The notes below the pieces were generated by a model. It searched no databases. It saw only the letters and a list, made by a program, of their open reading frames with translations, and was not told where the DNA came from. The translations under genes and the position numbers were made by a program. Positions 31,765 to 42,740 of a stretch of DNA of 64,000 nt are shown here, piece after piece. Every line of letters starts with the position of its first letter. The stretch's first letter is position 1. Origin of the DNA: Gonatopus flavifemur (Eukaryota > Arthropoda > Insecta > Hymenoptera > Dryinidae). The stretch lies in contig JAFFJZ010000001.1 in assembly GCA_018340375.1 (NCBI GenBank), positions 67,324,001-67,388,000 of the forward strand, given 5' to 3'.

Positions 31765-33066
31765 CCCACGTGAAAATTTCTTGCTTGCGCCAATACTGAC
31801 GATGGAAAATAGATAGGTGCAATGCTGACATCCAAGGCTTGGAAATCTATATCGAGCCAACGTTGACTGACAAGTGGCACAATCTTGCACCAATGTTGGG
31901 AATCATAATTTCCAATGATTAATCCATCATTGGCTCAAGATTGTGCCAACCATGGTTCATCTTTGTCCCAATATCGTTTGGACAAAAGAAATTAACTTCA
32001 TACGAACAATTTCATAGCACGGCTGAATATTAATCCAAACGTTGACAACGTTTAGAAGAAATGAGTACCCAATGCAGTGCCAAGCCTGGTCAAAGCTTGG
32101 GCTCAGGCTAGCCACGATCCTCAATTATACGTCTCCATACAAAAATTCCCGCGTCCAATGTCAAAGCGCCACCCTTCGGTATTGTTTCCAACGCTCGGTT
32201 CGTTTCTCGCAAGCGCTCAACGAACTATGCGGTTGATATATAAGCATCATATAACCGTCTTATTTGAAAATTGTTGTCTTCATCATAGGTCCTTCATCGA
32301 AGAAGAGATTTTAGCTGTGCAGACCCATGGACTCGTGAACATCAGAATTTGAATTATACTTGATGTAATTGATTTGTAAGGTAAGCAGTGATCATTGAGT
32401 TATATTAAACTTATAAACACATCTTGTATTGGATTAATCAAATAAGTTTCTCCGTTTCAATGTATACAGAGATTCTCTGGCCCTGGTTGTATAAGATATT
32501 TCAGGTTCGGGCTGTACTTCTTAACATGTGTGGAGGGGAAGCGATCGATGTCGGGAATATATGACTCTGAATTTTTATTATATTTTTGCAATCGTTCAAC
32601 ATAGAGTTGAACATCGGCACAAAATTGGCTCAACGTTGGCGCGGGATTGTCGCAACGTTGAATTAATTTTGGCCGAATATTGACTCAGTACTATTATAGT
32701 ATTGACTCAAATTTAGCAGTCAACATCATTTATGTGTAATAAACGATGGTACCTCCTTTAAATGCATGAAGCATCTGACCATTGGCAGACCATAAAAAAA
32801 TTCGTCTATCAGTCTTGGTTCGTAATGAGTACAAGCATGATCCAATCTTGGATTTAGATCGAGCGACAAATTTTTTCAAGGGTTGCTAATGATGGCTGAT
32901 TTGACTGCCATAATCGTACCAATGTTGGTCCGTGATTGGCAGAATACATCAATGGAGCCTGTAACGATGTTATCATTTCAAGCTTGCACCTTGCTAACCG
33001 CCAAGGCTCGGCCAATCTTTGTCATTGTTGCGCCATCTTAGTGCCAATCGTCAATTTTCACCTGGG
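31765..33066. mobile_element. Insertion A: 1.3-kb CCC(A)(C/G)GTGAAAATT element, TSD TC
   Basis: It starts CCCACGTGAAAATTTC and ends AATTTTCACCTGGG. TC flanks both ends (31763-31764 and 33067-33068). Removing it with one TC rejoins the mariner codons in frame between GEP and SKRPK. The interior is made of many ~20-bp words such as GCACAATCTTGAGCCAATG, giving weak internal repetition. A second copy lies inverted at 40793-42026. No transposase is encoded. Confidence 0.75.
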
Positions 33067-33302
33067 TCGTTCAAAGCGCCCAAAAGCACAACAATCGGCT
33101 GGAAAGGTTATGGCATTACTCGGTATTTTGGGATGTGCGTGGTGTAATATTCATCGACTATCTTGAGAAGGGAAATACCATCAACGGTGAATATTATATC
33201 GCATTATTGGAGCGTTTGAAGGCCGAAATTGCAAAGAAAAAAATTTTATTTCATCAAGACAACGCACCATGTCACAAATCATTCAAAATGATGGCAAAAC
33301 TA

Positions 33303-34405
33303 CACTGTAAAAAAAAACTGGAAATTTACTGTGCAACTGGACTGGAAATTTCCAGTGCTAGTACTGGAATATGGATATTCCAGTACATGTACAGAGATTT
33401 TGTTGTTACGTTACTGAAAATTTACCAAGCATAACTGAAAATTCAGTCATTGTACTGGAATTTTCAAGTTTGAGATGATGTACTGAAATTTTGCCATGAT
33501 TTCGCGAAAATTTTACCGGCTCGTACTACAATTTTATAGTTCTTGTGCACCAAAAAAAAATATTCCCTCAAAAAGGACTTGAGAAAAAATTTGGAATTTA
33601 GAAAAAAAAACCTAATCGTTGGTATACTGGAATTATACAGGTTTTTAACTGCAATTCTCAGGTTTTGTGATGGAATTTTCCAGTTACTATGCAATTGAAT
33701 TATACAGGTTTTGAACTGCAATTTTCAGGTCGTGTGATGGAATTTTCCAGTTGCTATGCAACGGAATTTAATCACTGTTGCACTGAAATTTTCCACTTCT
33801 ATTGGACTTCGTCATTTCTGGCAGGAAAAATTTCAAGTCTTTATATTAAAAATTTCCTGATTGAGATTTTGAATAATAATTGTAATTGTAGCCAATGAAA
33901 TTGATATATGAGGTTTTTCCAAGACTTATCCTCTTGTGTTCTAGATATGAAGCATATGTAGTAACCCAAGCTGGCCTTCCAACATGTCGCGCTATAGCTC
34001 ATCGGTTAGGTCTTAGGTTTCAGTTGGTAGGCAGGTAGAAAAGTGTGGGTTCAAATCCTGTTAGGTAGACATGAGTTTCTGTCCATCCAAATGAACGATC
34101 AAAAGTTTCTCAATCATCTTGGAACACAAGGACCCTGCAAAATCACTTTTCGTAAGCAATTTTTTTTCAATTTTCATGGATATTTTCAGCATTAATTTTC
34201 CAGTACATGTCCTGGAAAAGTCCAGCTCGTGTACTGAAAAATTCCAGTACCGAGGCTCAGAAAATTTCCAGTTTTGATGCGGGAATTCCATAACGTTTGC
34301 ACTGAATTTTTACAGTACAAATGTGCTGAAATTTTCCGGTACATGTACAGGTTAATGACTTCCAGTACATGTACTGGAATTTTCCGTTGAAATTTTTTTA
34401 CAGTG
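33303..34405. mobile_element. Insertion B: 1.1-kb CACTGTAAAAAAA element, TA duplication
   Basis: It starts CACTGTAAAAAAAAACTGG and ends AAATTTTTTTACAGTG. TA flanks both ends (33301-33302 and 34406-34407). Removal with one TA restores the mariner frame at AKL|HELN. The interior is dominated by words like ACTGGAAATTTTCCAGT. A tRNA-like module is at 33995-34058. A second copy starts near 63741 and runs off the window. Confidence 0.8.
33995..34060 (+). ncRNA. tRNA-like pol III module inside insertion B
   Basis: A-box-like TAGCTCATCGG at 33995-34005 and a consensus B-box GGTTCAAATCC at 34048-34058. The spacing is somewhat long (42 nt between boxes), as in tRNAs with an insertion or intron. Cloverleaf pairing is not convincing. 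It may drive or may once have driven pol III transcription of the element. Confidence 0.45.
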
Positions 34406-34729
34406 TACATGAATTGAACTTCGTATTGCTTCCGCATCCACTGTATTCGCTAAATTTAGCTCCCAGCGACTACTGGCTGTTCGTAGACCTAGAAAAAATG
34501 CTTCTTCGGTAAGAAATTTCGCTCGAATGAAGAGGTTGTTGCTGAAACTGAGGCCTATTTGGAGGCAAAAGATAAATCGTTCCACAAAAGTGGTATTGAA
34601 ATGTTAGAGCGGCGCTGGAATGATTGCGTTGTTCTTGATGGAGATTACGTTGATGAACGAAGCTAATTTTGAACAAAAAAAAACCGTGTTTTCTTTGTTA
34701 GGCTCGGGACTTTTTAGCCGATGTGTTAA

Positions 34730-36912
34730 GTAATGAAATAATCGGTGACATCGGTTACATCCTGGAACAAGAACGATTCTTGTTTTATAGAGAAATAACC
34801 TAGTTTCTATGGACTTCAATAAAATATCGATGCACATTCGATATATTTTGTATAGGAATGAATCGCTTCCAACAAAGATCGACGTCACCATTCGCGTTGT
34901 GCATAATTTACGTCACTCCATATTCACATACCCACATTTTACATGGTTTACGCAGTATGGTTACATAAGGAAACTCGATCAGATTTATTAAACGAATGAA
35001 AAAGATCGAATAGTCAACAGCAGAAATTTCAAACTTGGAAAACAAAATTTACGTTACCAATGTTAATCGATCGAAGCACCGAAGGAATAACTGCAATTTT
35101 TTTTTATACGTGAAATCCTCTTATTTTATACAGATCTTTCATCGATCACAGGAAACAGATATTCACGGTGAGATTATCAGATATCCATACGTACAATCTA
35201 CGGATAAACGTGGGTAGATGTAAATCGATGTAATTATAATAACGATCAATGAATTTCATCCTTCGGTAGTGTTCATTTCAATTATTTATAGCTTCTAAAT
35301 CTACCATGAATCACATTAGCAATCGACATTGAATTGATACACGATTAGTATATTATCGTTGTTGATCGGTGGGAGTAACTATAGAACTCGTGTCTTTGCA
35401 AGCGGTATTTATTTTCAGCTTCCGAATGAGAAATCTTACTTTCTTGATATATAATTCTTGCGTATCTCCAACTCCCTACGAAGTCAATTCATTCTTTTAT
35501 TATTAACCCGATTCGATCGATTATGAAATTAGTTCCTCGTGTCATTTTCCTTGGTAATTGTGAATAATATAGCCGCTGAGATTTATGGACCTTTCTCCAA
35601 GAGGAAACTGTATAACTAACTCGGATTCAATGTATAATTTCATGATTTTATGAGAACTTCATTCCTTTCATTCTCTTTATGGGCACGAGGATAATTATTA
35701 AATAAAATGTATTTAAATGACTTTTAAAGAACCGTATGAGAAATTTATGTTGATATTGAAAGACTTCGTGGATTTTCTTCTTGCGTTTTTTTCCCGCTTT
35801 TCTTCTCTTCATTCTGCACTTATTGAAATCGTGGAAAGTAGTTTATGACGTTACAAGTCAGGATTTTTCTGTATTTTCTTATGGAAGCCGTAATCACCTC
35901 ATATCCCACGATAGATGCGATAATAAATGTCTAAATGGCTGATAGGTTTTTGTTCTAATTGAACTTTAGTTTACAAAGTCTATTGCATTCAGTTTTTTCA
36001 GATAGATCAACGTATACGCGTGCAAATACCATTAAACGCACATGTGATATATGTGCGACAAATAATAGAACATATATATGTACATAACTACCGAGTACTC
36101 GTGTTTTAAAAGCAGTTGTGTCACTTTTTCTTTCGTTGCCATAGGATTACGATACTAACTCTTATTGCCAACCTTAAATGGTGAAGTGCGTATATCAGGG
36201 TAGATGGATGTAAGTTGACATTGTTTTCCAACACCTTTTTTCATATGCACTTGTGTTATTATTCAAAGAACATTCTCGACATAATGAGCTCTATGAATTT
36301 TAATACGAATTAAGCAAATTATCAAATCATTCGGGAAAAAACATCATTTAGTACGTGTACTAAATTAAATTATATATATAAATTATAAATGAATATATAT
36401 TCCAATGATTTGTCTTTGAATTTCAAAGTTTTAAATTCTGTTCCCGCAATTTAACTTTGTTCAAAGGCTGTCGGACAAGCTGGTGGTAAAGTTGGCAGAA
36501 AGGTTTCCAGTTGACGCACAACAGGGGTGTGAATTTACCGAAACCTTGCATGAAAGTTATAGCAACCTTACGCGGACAAGGTTGTCATTAATAAGCCAAA
36601 AGCAATTAAATGATCAACCTGACAAGCTTATGACGATAAAGACGAAGCCAAGGGGATTCCACAAGTAGGACCTCCAAATCGGGATATATACGTGTATATA
36701 AATACGTGTACGTTCCAAGTATGAATCTGCTTTACCGCGACAGGGATCTCTCGCTACGTCCTTGATCGATGAATCAAATCTCTTTTCATAAACTTTAATG
36801 TAGCAAAATGTCACATCGAATACTTCCTCGATCGACAACCTCTCGATTTACATTTTTGTATCCGAAATCAGTGAAAAAATGTCTTTCCTCTCACAAAAAA
36901 ATTGCAATACTG
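34730..36912. other. Unique DNA; no firm gene, one weak open frame
   Basis: No element ends are seen. The plus frame 36434-36668 is open for about 78 codons with mixed composition but lacks an ATG near its start and any family match. A TATATAAATA word at 36693-36702 could be a TATA box, which would make this a promoter region. Both readings are weak. Confidence 0.25.
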
Positions 36913-37112
36913 CACTGAGAAAAAGGGTTTAGTTGAATATTAGATAGCTAGAAAATCTGGTCATTCTAAATAAAAATTAAGTTCAACCAAATAAATTAAA
37001 TTTTTTAGTTCCCTTGAATAAATATTCCAGACAACTAGACTTTAATTTACACTACCTGAATTTTAGCTGGGACAGCTAAATTTCAGTTGCCGCAGCTAGG
37101 TACCTTTCTCTC
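36913..37112. mobile_element. CACTGAGA element, inverted copy of the 13069 family
   Basis: About 200 bp from CACTGAGAAAAAGGGTTTAG to AGGTACCTTTCTCTCA, where the expected GTG is lost. It has the same TAGCTGCGGCAACTG-type arm as 13069-13295 and 56833-57587, in inverted orientation. Confidence 0.6.
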
Positions 37113-37925
37113 AAAACGTTGTTTCTAGAAAAACAGATCGTCCAAGATTTTCTTATTCAAGAAAAACCTTAGCACTTTGATAATTTTCATTACAAACTTT
37201 CATCCGCGTAGCAGAATGAATTCAATGCATATTATTCATGAATGCAATGATACCCTTATCATAATGAGACAATCTCCTGTTATCAAATTAAAAAGAAAAC
37301 AATTTTCTTCTATTCGAATCCTAAAATACGATTGCAAGATAAAACATGGCTTTCATAAGTAACGATCGTTGAAAGACTGATGCTTGATTAGCTTGAGTAA
37401 TTTGTGATCAATGATCTTGCACAAACTCCTACAACGTATAATGAAAACCCTAGATCGTGCCTTGGACATGAAAAGGATTTTATCAACAACCTATTAATTA
37501 CGAATACGATATGATTATTCGATTCTAACTGAGACTTTATCTGCCGATATCAATGAGATTTTCCTAAATTAGGTTTCGAAGGGAAAAATACTTCAACGTT
37601 TCAATCTATACTTTCAATTCAAATACGAGCAGGTGGATGAATTTGCTTCGTTCATAATTATACCGAACGGGAATAATAATCTCGTATAAATACCGTGTAA
37701 AAGATAACTCGTCGAATTCATTTTCCATATTACACAAAATACGTACAAAATTGTCCTATTAAGGTGATACGTTCGAAACTGGTAAATCCTGTGAGATGAA
37801 ATATACGCGGCTGAACTTTATAATGGGAATAAGTCGCCCAACAAGAGCAGCAAATTAATTTTAACATAAAAGGTCTCTAGTTGATCCGTAAACGTGGAAG
37901 GAATTCATAAATATGAAATATACGG
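37113..37925. other. No recognisable feature
   Basis: Unique AT-rich sequence between an element and the mariner relic. Confidence 0.3.
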
Positions 37926-37929
37926 AAGG

Positions 37930-39194
37930 GAAACTCGAAGTTGAAATTCGGCTTTTTTTTGTCGAATTCAATTTTATTAAAAAAATACTTCTTTCAAGAA
38001 TTATCAATTGAAATATTCGCCGTTATTATCTACAGTCTTTTGCCATTCATCGGGTGGTAGATAAATGCCTTCACGATAGAAACTTGGTGGTTTTGAAACA
38101 AAATAGTTATCCAGCCATTTCCGGACATCTTCGATATTCATGAAGTGCTGCTCCTTCAAATAAGACGACATTGATATAAATAAGTGATAATCGGAAGGAG
38201 CTAAGTCTGGTGAATATGCCGCATGAGGTACAACTTCCCAGCCTAAATCGAAGATGAGTTCCTGGGTTGGTTTTGCTGTATGTGGACGTGCATTATCATG
38301 CAGCAGCATCACTTTTCGCCTTCCTTGCCCCGTAAATGGTCATTTTTCCTCCACAGCATCACTTACTTTGATCAGCTGGGCCCGGTAATGCTCAGCTGTA
38401 ATAGTTTGGCCAGGTTCGAGAAGCTCGTAGTAAATGATTCCTTTCCAATCCCACCAGACACAGAGTCAAACTTTCTTTGCATGAATATTCGGTTTTTCAA
38501 CTGATGTAGATGGCTGGCCCGAAATTAACCCATGATTTTCTACGTTTAAGATTGTCGTGCGAAATCCATTTTTTATCACTCGTCATGATTTTATGCAGAA
38601 AATTCTTCTTCTTGAACCGAGAAAGCAAATTCATGCAAATGGCAACTCTTTGTCTTTTATTTTCTTCCGTCAGTTTATGAAGAACCCATTCTCCTTCCTT
38701 CTGTATTTTTCCCAATGCATGCGATCGAAGTGAAATTGCTTGACGAGTAACTCCTAACTGTTCTGCAAGCTCTTCTTGAGTTTGACATGGATTTTCATTC
38801 GGTAAAACTTCCGGTTCTTCATCCTGAAATTTTTTGATTGCACCTGGTCGTGGATCGTCCTCGAGACTGATATTTCCATTACAAAATCTTGTAAACCACT
38901 TTTTCACTGTTGAATGGCTCACAGAATGTTGACCCAATGTCGTATTGATCAATTCCATAGCTTGAGCAGCATTTTTATGCATTTGAAAACAGAATAGAAT
39001 ACAATGGCTTAAGTGTTGCTTATCGAAATCCATCTCACAAAATTGATACACAGGAAATTACTCCTTGAAAATGACTGATATGACAACTGCAATGTCCACG
39101 CTGCATTTATCCAAAATGGCAGACGAACTGGATGCGTTCAAATATTTTGTTTTATGCAACCAACTTAAAGCCGAGTTTCAACTTGCACACCTAA
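37930..39194 (-). pseudogene. Nearly full-length mariner transposase relic
   Basis: The minus strand reads a complete mariner transposase between 39051 and 38004. The N-terminal half (39051-38497) includes the helix-turn-helix with HSTVKKWFTRFCNG and the second DNA-binding helix with GVTRQAISLRSH. MTSDKKW holds the first catalytic Asp. A one-base frameshift lies near 38500. The same protein then continues with PNIHAKKV, a TGA, LCVWWDWKG, another TGA after AVEEK, and [12 protein letters not shown] (second Asp). [13 protein letters not shown] follows with the third Asp at the D34D spacing, ending at a TAA at 38004. The terminal repeats AAGTTGAAATTCGGCTTT (37938) and AAAGCCGAGTTTCAACTT (39167) are still visible, and TA follows at 39195. 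Only about one frameshift and two stops break it, so it is young. Confidence 0.9.
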
Positions 39195-40010
39195 TATTCA
39201 GCGGGGTGCGTTTTATTTGTGTATATACAATTCATTTCTTGTAGAAATTTAGCTTGAAATAAAGGAAAAAAATATGTAATAGCTAATGTATGAGACGTGA
39301 AATGCATCCAATGATATGTCTTGGATGTGAAACGTGGATTGCGTGGAGAAGAGAAGTTTGCCCTTCAATGTTTTGAAACACAAAGAGCGAGAAAATGTTC
39401 GAGTAAAATAGGGTGTCTTTGAAATGAAGTTGAAGTTGGTAGCCAAAATCTGGCAGCCAATGGATGTAAACTTTGATAGAGTCGTTTTATTAATTCAAAA
39501 AGGCCAAACTGCGTGGTTAAGAGCCACTCAATCAGTTCCTGATATGAAAGATATTCGAATTATATGTGCAGTCGAAAGTTACAACAATCATTTGCTCACT
39601 TTTAGCCGCTAGTTTCAGCTTGGTGTCTTGCAGCACACAATTTTCTTTGTGTGACGATGATTGACGGGAAAAATAAATCACAACATAGTCATACGAAACC
39701 AAAATTTCCCTATAAAAGGCACTAGCCATCAATTTAGGGACCCTAGCCGGTAAACATTTTTTCCCTCAACATTTCAAACATTCATTATGTTTTCTAAATG
39801 TTAACAGAAAGTTCTCCAATGCTTTGATCTCGGAAATCTTTTTGATGCCTTTTTCATGAGGTCTGGAAGTTATCAGAAAGTTGACTTGGACCACATTACT
39901 GGGTAAGGCCACTTCTTCAGCACCATCATCTTCCCCTAACAATTGATGAAGATTTTCAACACAAAACCATAGAAGTTCTGTACACCCGTAATTGTTTTAT
40001 ACCCTCAAAC
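39195..40010. other. No recognisable gene
   Basis: Unique DNA between two mariner relics. It may include the 5' untranslated part of the next mariner, but I cannot place its end repeat. Confidence 0.3.
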
Positions 40011-40792
40011 ATGTCGAGTTTTGTGCCTACAAAGTACGATCTGCGGACAGCATTGGTTTTTTGTTATCATTTGAAGAAAACTGCTGCAGAATCACATCGA
40101 ATGCTTGTCGAAGCTTACGATGAACATGCCCTTGGTAGAACACAGAGTTTCGAGTGGTTCAAAGAATTTAAAAGTAGTGATTTTGACGTGAGAAACGAAG
40201 AGCCTGGGGAACCACCGAAAAAGTTCGCTGACGACGAATTACAAGCCTTATTGGATGAAGATGATACTCAAACTCAACGGCAGAATGCCGTCCCCATTCG
40301 TTTGAAAGCCATGAAAAAAATTGGGAAAGTGGGGAAATAGGTTCCGCATGAACTGAATCAAAGACAACAGTAAGAAAATCGAAAAGCCACTTGTGAAGTG
40401 CTGTTCGACGGATACAAAAGACAGTCGTTTCTCCATCGAATTGTAACAGGTGATGAAAAATGGATATATTCTGAGGATCCTCAGCGTCGGATATCATGGG
40501 TGAATCCAGGCGAATCATCGACATCCGCTGCAAGACCAAGGCGTTTTGGAAAGAAGGCAATGCCCTGTGTTTGGTGTAATCAACGATGAGTTGCTAAAAC
40601 CTGGGCAAACCGTCAGAGAAAGAGGCAACACAAAGTCATCTTGCTTCACGATAATGCCCCCTTACACACAGCAAAATGTCTGATTATCATCTATTCGCGT
40701 CAATGGAACACGCTCTCGCTGAACAACGCCTGAATTCGTATGAAAATGTAAGGGAATGGCTCGATAACTGGTTCGCTTCAAAGAGGAACTGT
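40011..40792 (+). pseudogene. Truncated mariner transposase relic with an internal deletion
   Basis: The ATG at 40011 opens a 109-codon frame containing KTAAESHRMLVEAYDEHA and SFEWFKEFKSSDFD, the N-terminal DNA-binding domain. A TAG interrupts at 40338. The next part has RIVTGDEKWIY with the first Asp, and then HDNAPLHTAK with the second. About 26 residues are missing before SDYHLF with the third Asp, so the catalytic spacing is lost. The frame continues to ENVREWLDNWFASKR and ends where a copy of insertion A begins at 40793. The C-terminus is not found on the far side. Closest in this window to the relic at 48314-49510. Confidence 0.85.
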
Positions 40793-42026
40793 CCCAGGTG
40801 AAAATTGACGATTGGCACTAGGATGGCGCAACACTGACAAAGATTGGCCGAGCCTTGGCGGTTAGCAAGGTGCAAGCTTGAAATGATAACATCGTTACAG
40901 GCTCCATTGATGTATTCTGCCAATCACGGACCAACATTGGTACGATTATGGCAGTCAAATCAGCCATCATTGGCAACCCTTGAAAAAATTTGTCGCTCGA
41001 TCTAAATCCAAGATTGGATCATGCTTGTACTCATTACGAACCAAGACTGATACACGAATTTTCTTATGGTCTGCCAATGGTCAGATGTTTTACGCATTTA
41101 AAGGAGGTACCATCATTTATTACACATAAATGATGTTGACTGCTAAATTTGAGTCAATACTATAATAGTACTGAGTCAATATTCGGCCAAAATGGATTCA
41201 ACGTTGCGACAATCCCACGCCAACGTTGAGCCAATTTTGTGCCGATGTTCAACTCTATGTTGAACGATTGCAAAAATATAATAAAAATTCAGAGTCATAT
41301 ATTCCCGACATCGATCGCTTCCCCTCCACACATGTTAAGAAGTACAGCCCGAACCTGAAATATCTTATACAACCAGGGCCAGAGAATCTCTGTATACATT
41401 GAAACGGAGAAACTTATTTGATTAATCCAATACAAGATGTGTTTATAAGTTTAATATAACTCAATGATCACTGCTTACCTTACAAATCAATTACATCAAG
41501 TATAATTCAAATTCTGATGTTCACGAGTCCATGGGTCTGCACAGCTAAAATCTCTTCTTCGATGAAGGACCTATGATGAAGACAACAATTTTCAAATCAG
41601 AAGGTTATATGATGCTCATATATCAACCGTATAGTTCGTTGAGCGCTTGCGAGAAACGAACCGAGCGTTGGAAACAATACCGAAGGGTGGCGCTTTGACA
41701 TTGGACGCGGGAATTTTTGTATGGAGACGTATAATTGAGGATCGTGGTTAGCCTGAGCCAAGCTTTGACACTGCATTGGGTACTCATTTCTTCTAAACGT
41801 TGTCAACGTTTGGATTAATATTCAGCCGTGCTATGAAATTGTTCGTATGAAGTTAATTTCTTTTGTCCAAACGATATTGGGACAACGATGAACCATGATT
41901 GGCACAATCTTGAGCCAATGATGGATTGATCATTGGAAATTATGATTCCCAACATTGGTGCAACATTGTGCCACTTGTCAGTCAACGTTGGCTCGATATA
42001 GATTTCCAAGCCTTAGATGTCAGCAT
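40793..42026. mobile_element. Second copy of insertion A, inverted, right end truncated
   Basis: It starts CCCAGGTGAAAATTGACG and is nearly identical, on the opposite strand, to 31765-33066. Homology ends at CAGCATTGCA near 42026, short of the other terminus, and mariner sequence does not resume. The left flank is GT. The end of this copy and the mariner C-terminus were probably lost in one deletion. Confidence 0.7.
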
Positions 42027-42075
42027 TGCAACAACAAATGTGTGATGTTTACAAAACCAATTCCGGTTTCATACT

Positions 42076-42457
42076 AGAGGTGGACTCGAGACTCTCGAGT
42101 AAAACCAACAAAACTCAATTCTGCTAGTTCCGATGTAAGATTTGTTGCGTCAATGTACAACTATTTGAAGAATGAGATGGAATAAAATTGAAAAAAAATT
42201 TTCTTTTGATTTTGAACTCTAAGGTTTATTTAAAATTGTTTTAGCCTCGAAAAAGGTCTTGTCTCGTCTTGTCTTGGTCTTGAGCAGAGAAAAATTGTTT
42301 TATGTTGTGGATGCAATCAATTTCACCCTCTCAGACGTGTTATTTCCACCTATTTCATGCCCACGTTTGACTTGATATACAGGTTTGTCTTCGAAGATCG
42401 TAAAATTGAATGATATTTACCATTCTTGAATTTTGCTCAAGAGTCTCGAGTCCACTT
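42076..42457. repeat. AGAGGTGGACTC inverted-repeat element, intact copy
   Basis: It starts AGAGGTGGACTCGAGACTC and ends AGTCTCGAGTCCACTT. TCATACT occurs directly on both outer sides, which may be a target duplication. It is homologous over most of its length to the interrupted copy at 5659-7235, including the GTCTTGTCTCGTCTTGTC tract. Confidence 0.6.
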
Positions 42458-42484
42458 CATACTTGTACACCTGGTATGATTCTA

Positions 42485-42740
42485 CAGCGAAAAAAATAAT
42501 TAGTTAACCTTCCTCCAAATTAGTTCCAGCAACTAGATACAGTTGTTGATATTTGGTTAACTAAAACGAGCGTTGACTCAACTGAATTCAAATTCAATCT
42601 CCCTGACTTTAGTTGCTGTTACTAATTTGAAGTTGCCTTTACTACAGCTTTCATTACCGACTTCCATTCTTTTAATACTCGGAACTAATTTTCACAACTA
42701 ACTTCAGTTCATTTGATCAAATAAATCATTTTCTTCGGTG
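42485..42740. mobile_element. CACCGAAAAAA element, copy 2, TSD TA
   Basis: About 256 bp. Left CAGCGAAAAAAATAATTAG (third base changed) and right CATTTTCTTCGGTG. TA flanks both ends (42483-42484 and 42741-42742). It is in the same orientation as copy 1 and opposite to copy 3. Confidence 0.7.

Larger units (their letters stand above)
31090..34729 (+). pseudogene. Mariner (irritans/cecropia-like) transposase relic broken by two insertions
   Basis: Mariner elements encode a D,D34D transposase that cuts and pastes at TA. The N-terminal helix-turn-helix part is open at 31263-31679, with GDSAPSETTIKRWFADF and the WVPRLL motif typical of the group. A TAG follows at 31677, then VTMDETWIH, which carries the first Asp. 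The frame stops at insertion A (31765-33066) and resumes with SAGKVM, then IDYLEKGNTINGEYY and LFHQDNAP (second Asp), which stops at insertion B (33303-34405). After that come HELNFVLL and LAPSDYWLF (third Asp), a frameshift near 34490, and the C-terminus ending in TAA at about 34665. The right end TTAGGCTCGG ... GCCGATGTGTTA at 34698-34728 looks like the terminal repeat; the left one is not clear. It is not functional. Confidence 0.85.

Noticed and set aside
32077..33166. Frames repeated on the opposite strand at 40687-41806 (MAEYINGAC...)
   Set aside because: They are identical because insertion A occurs twice in inverted orientation. The frames are short, not conserved as proteins and not transposase-like.
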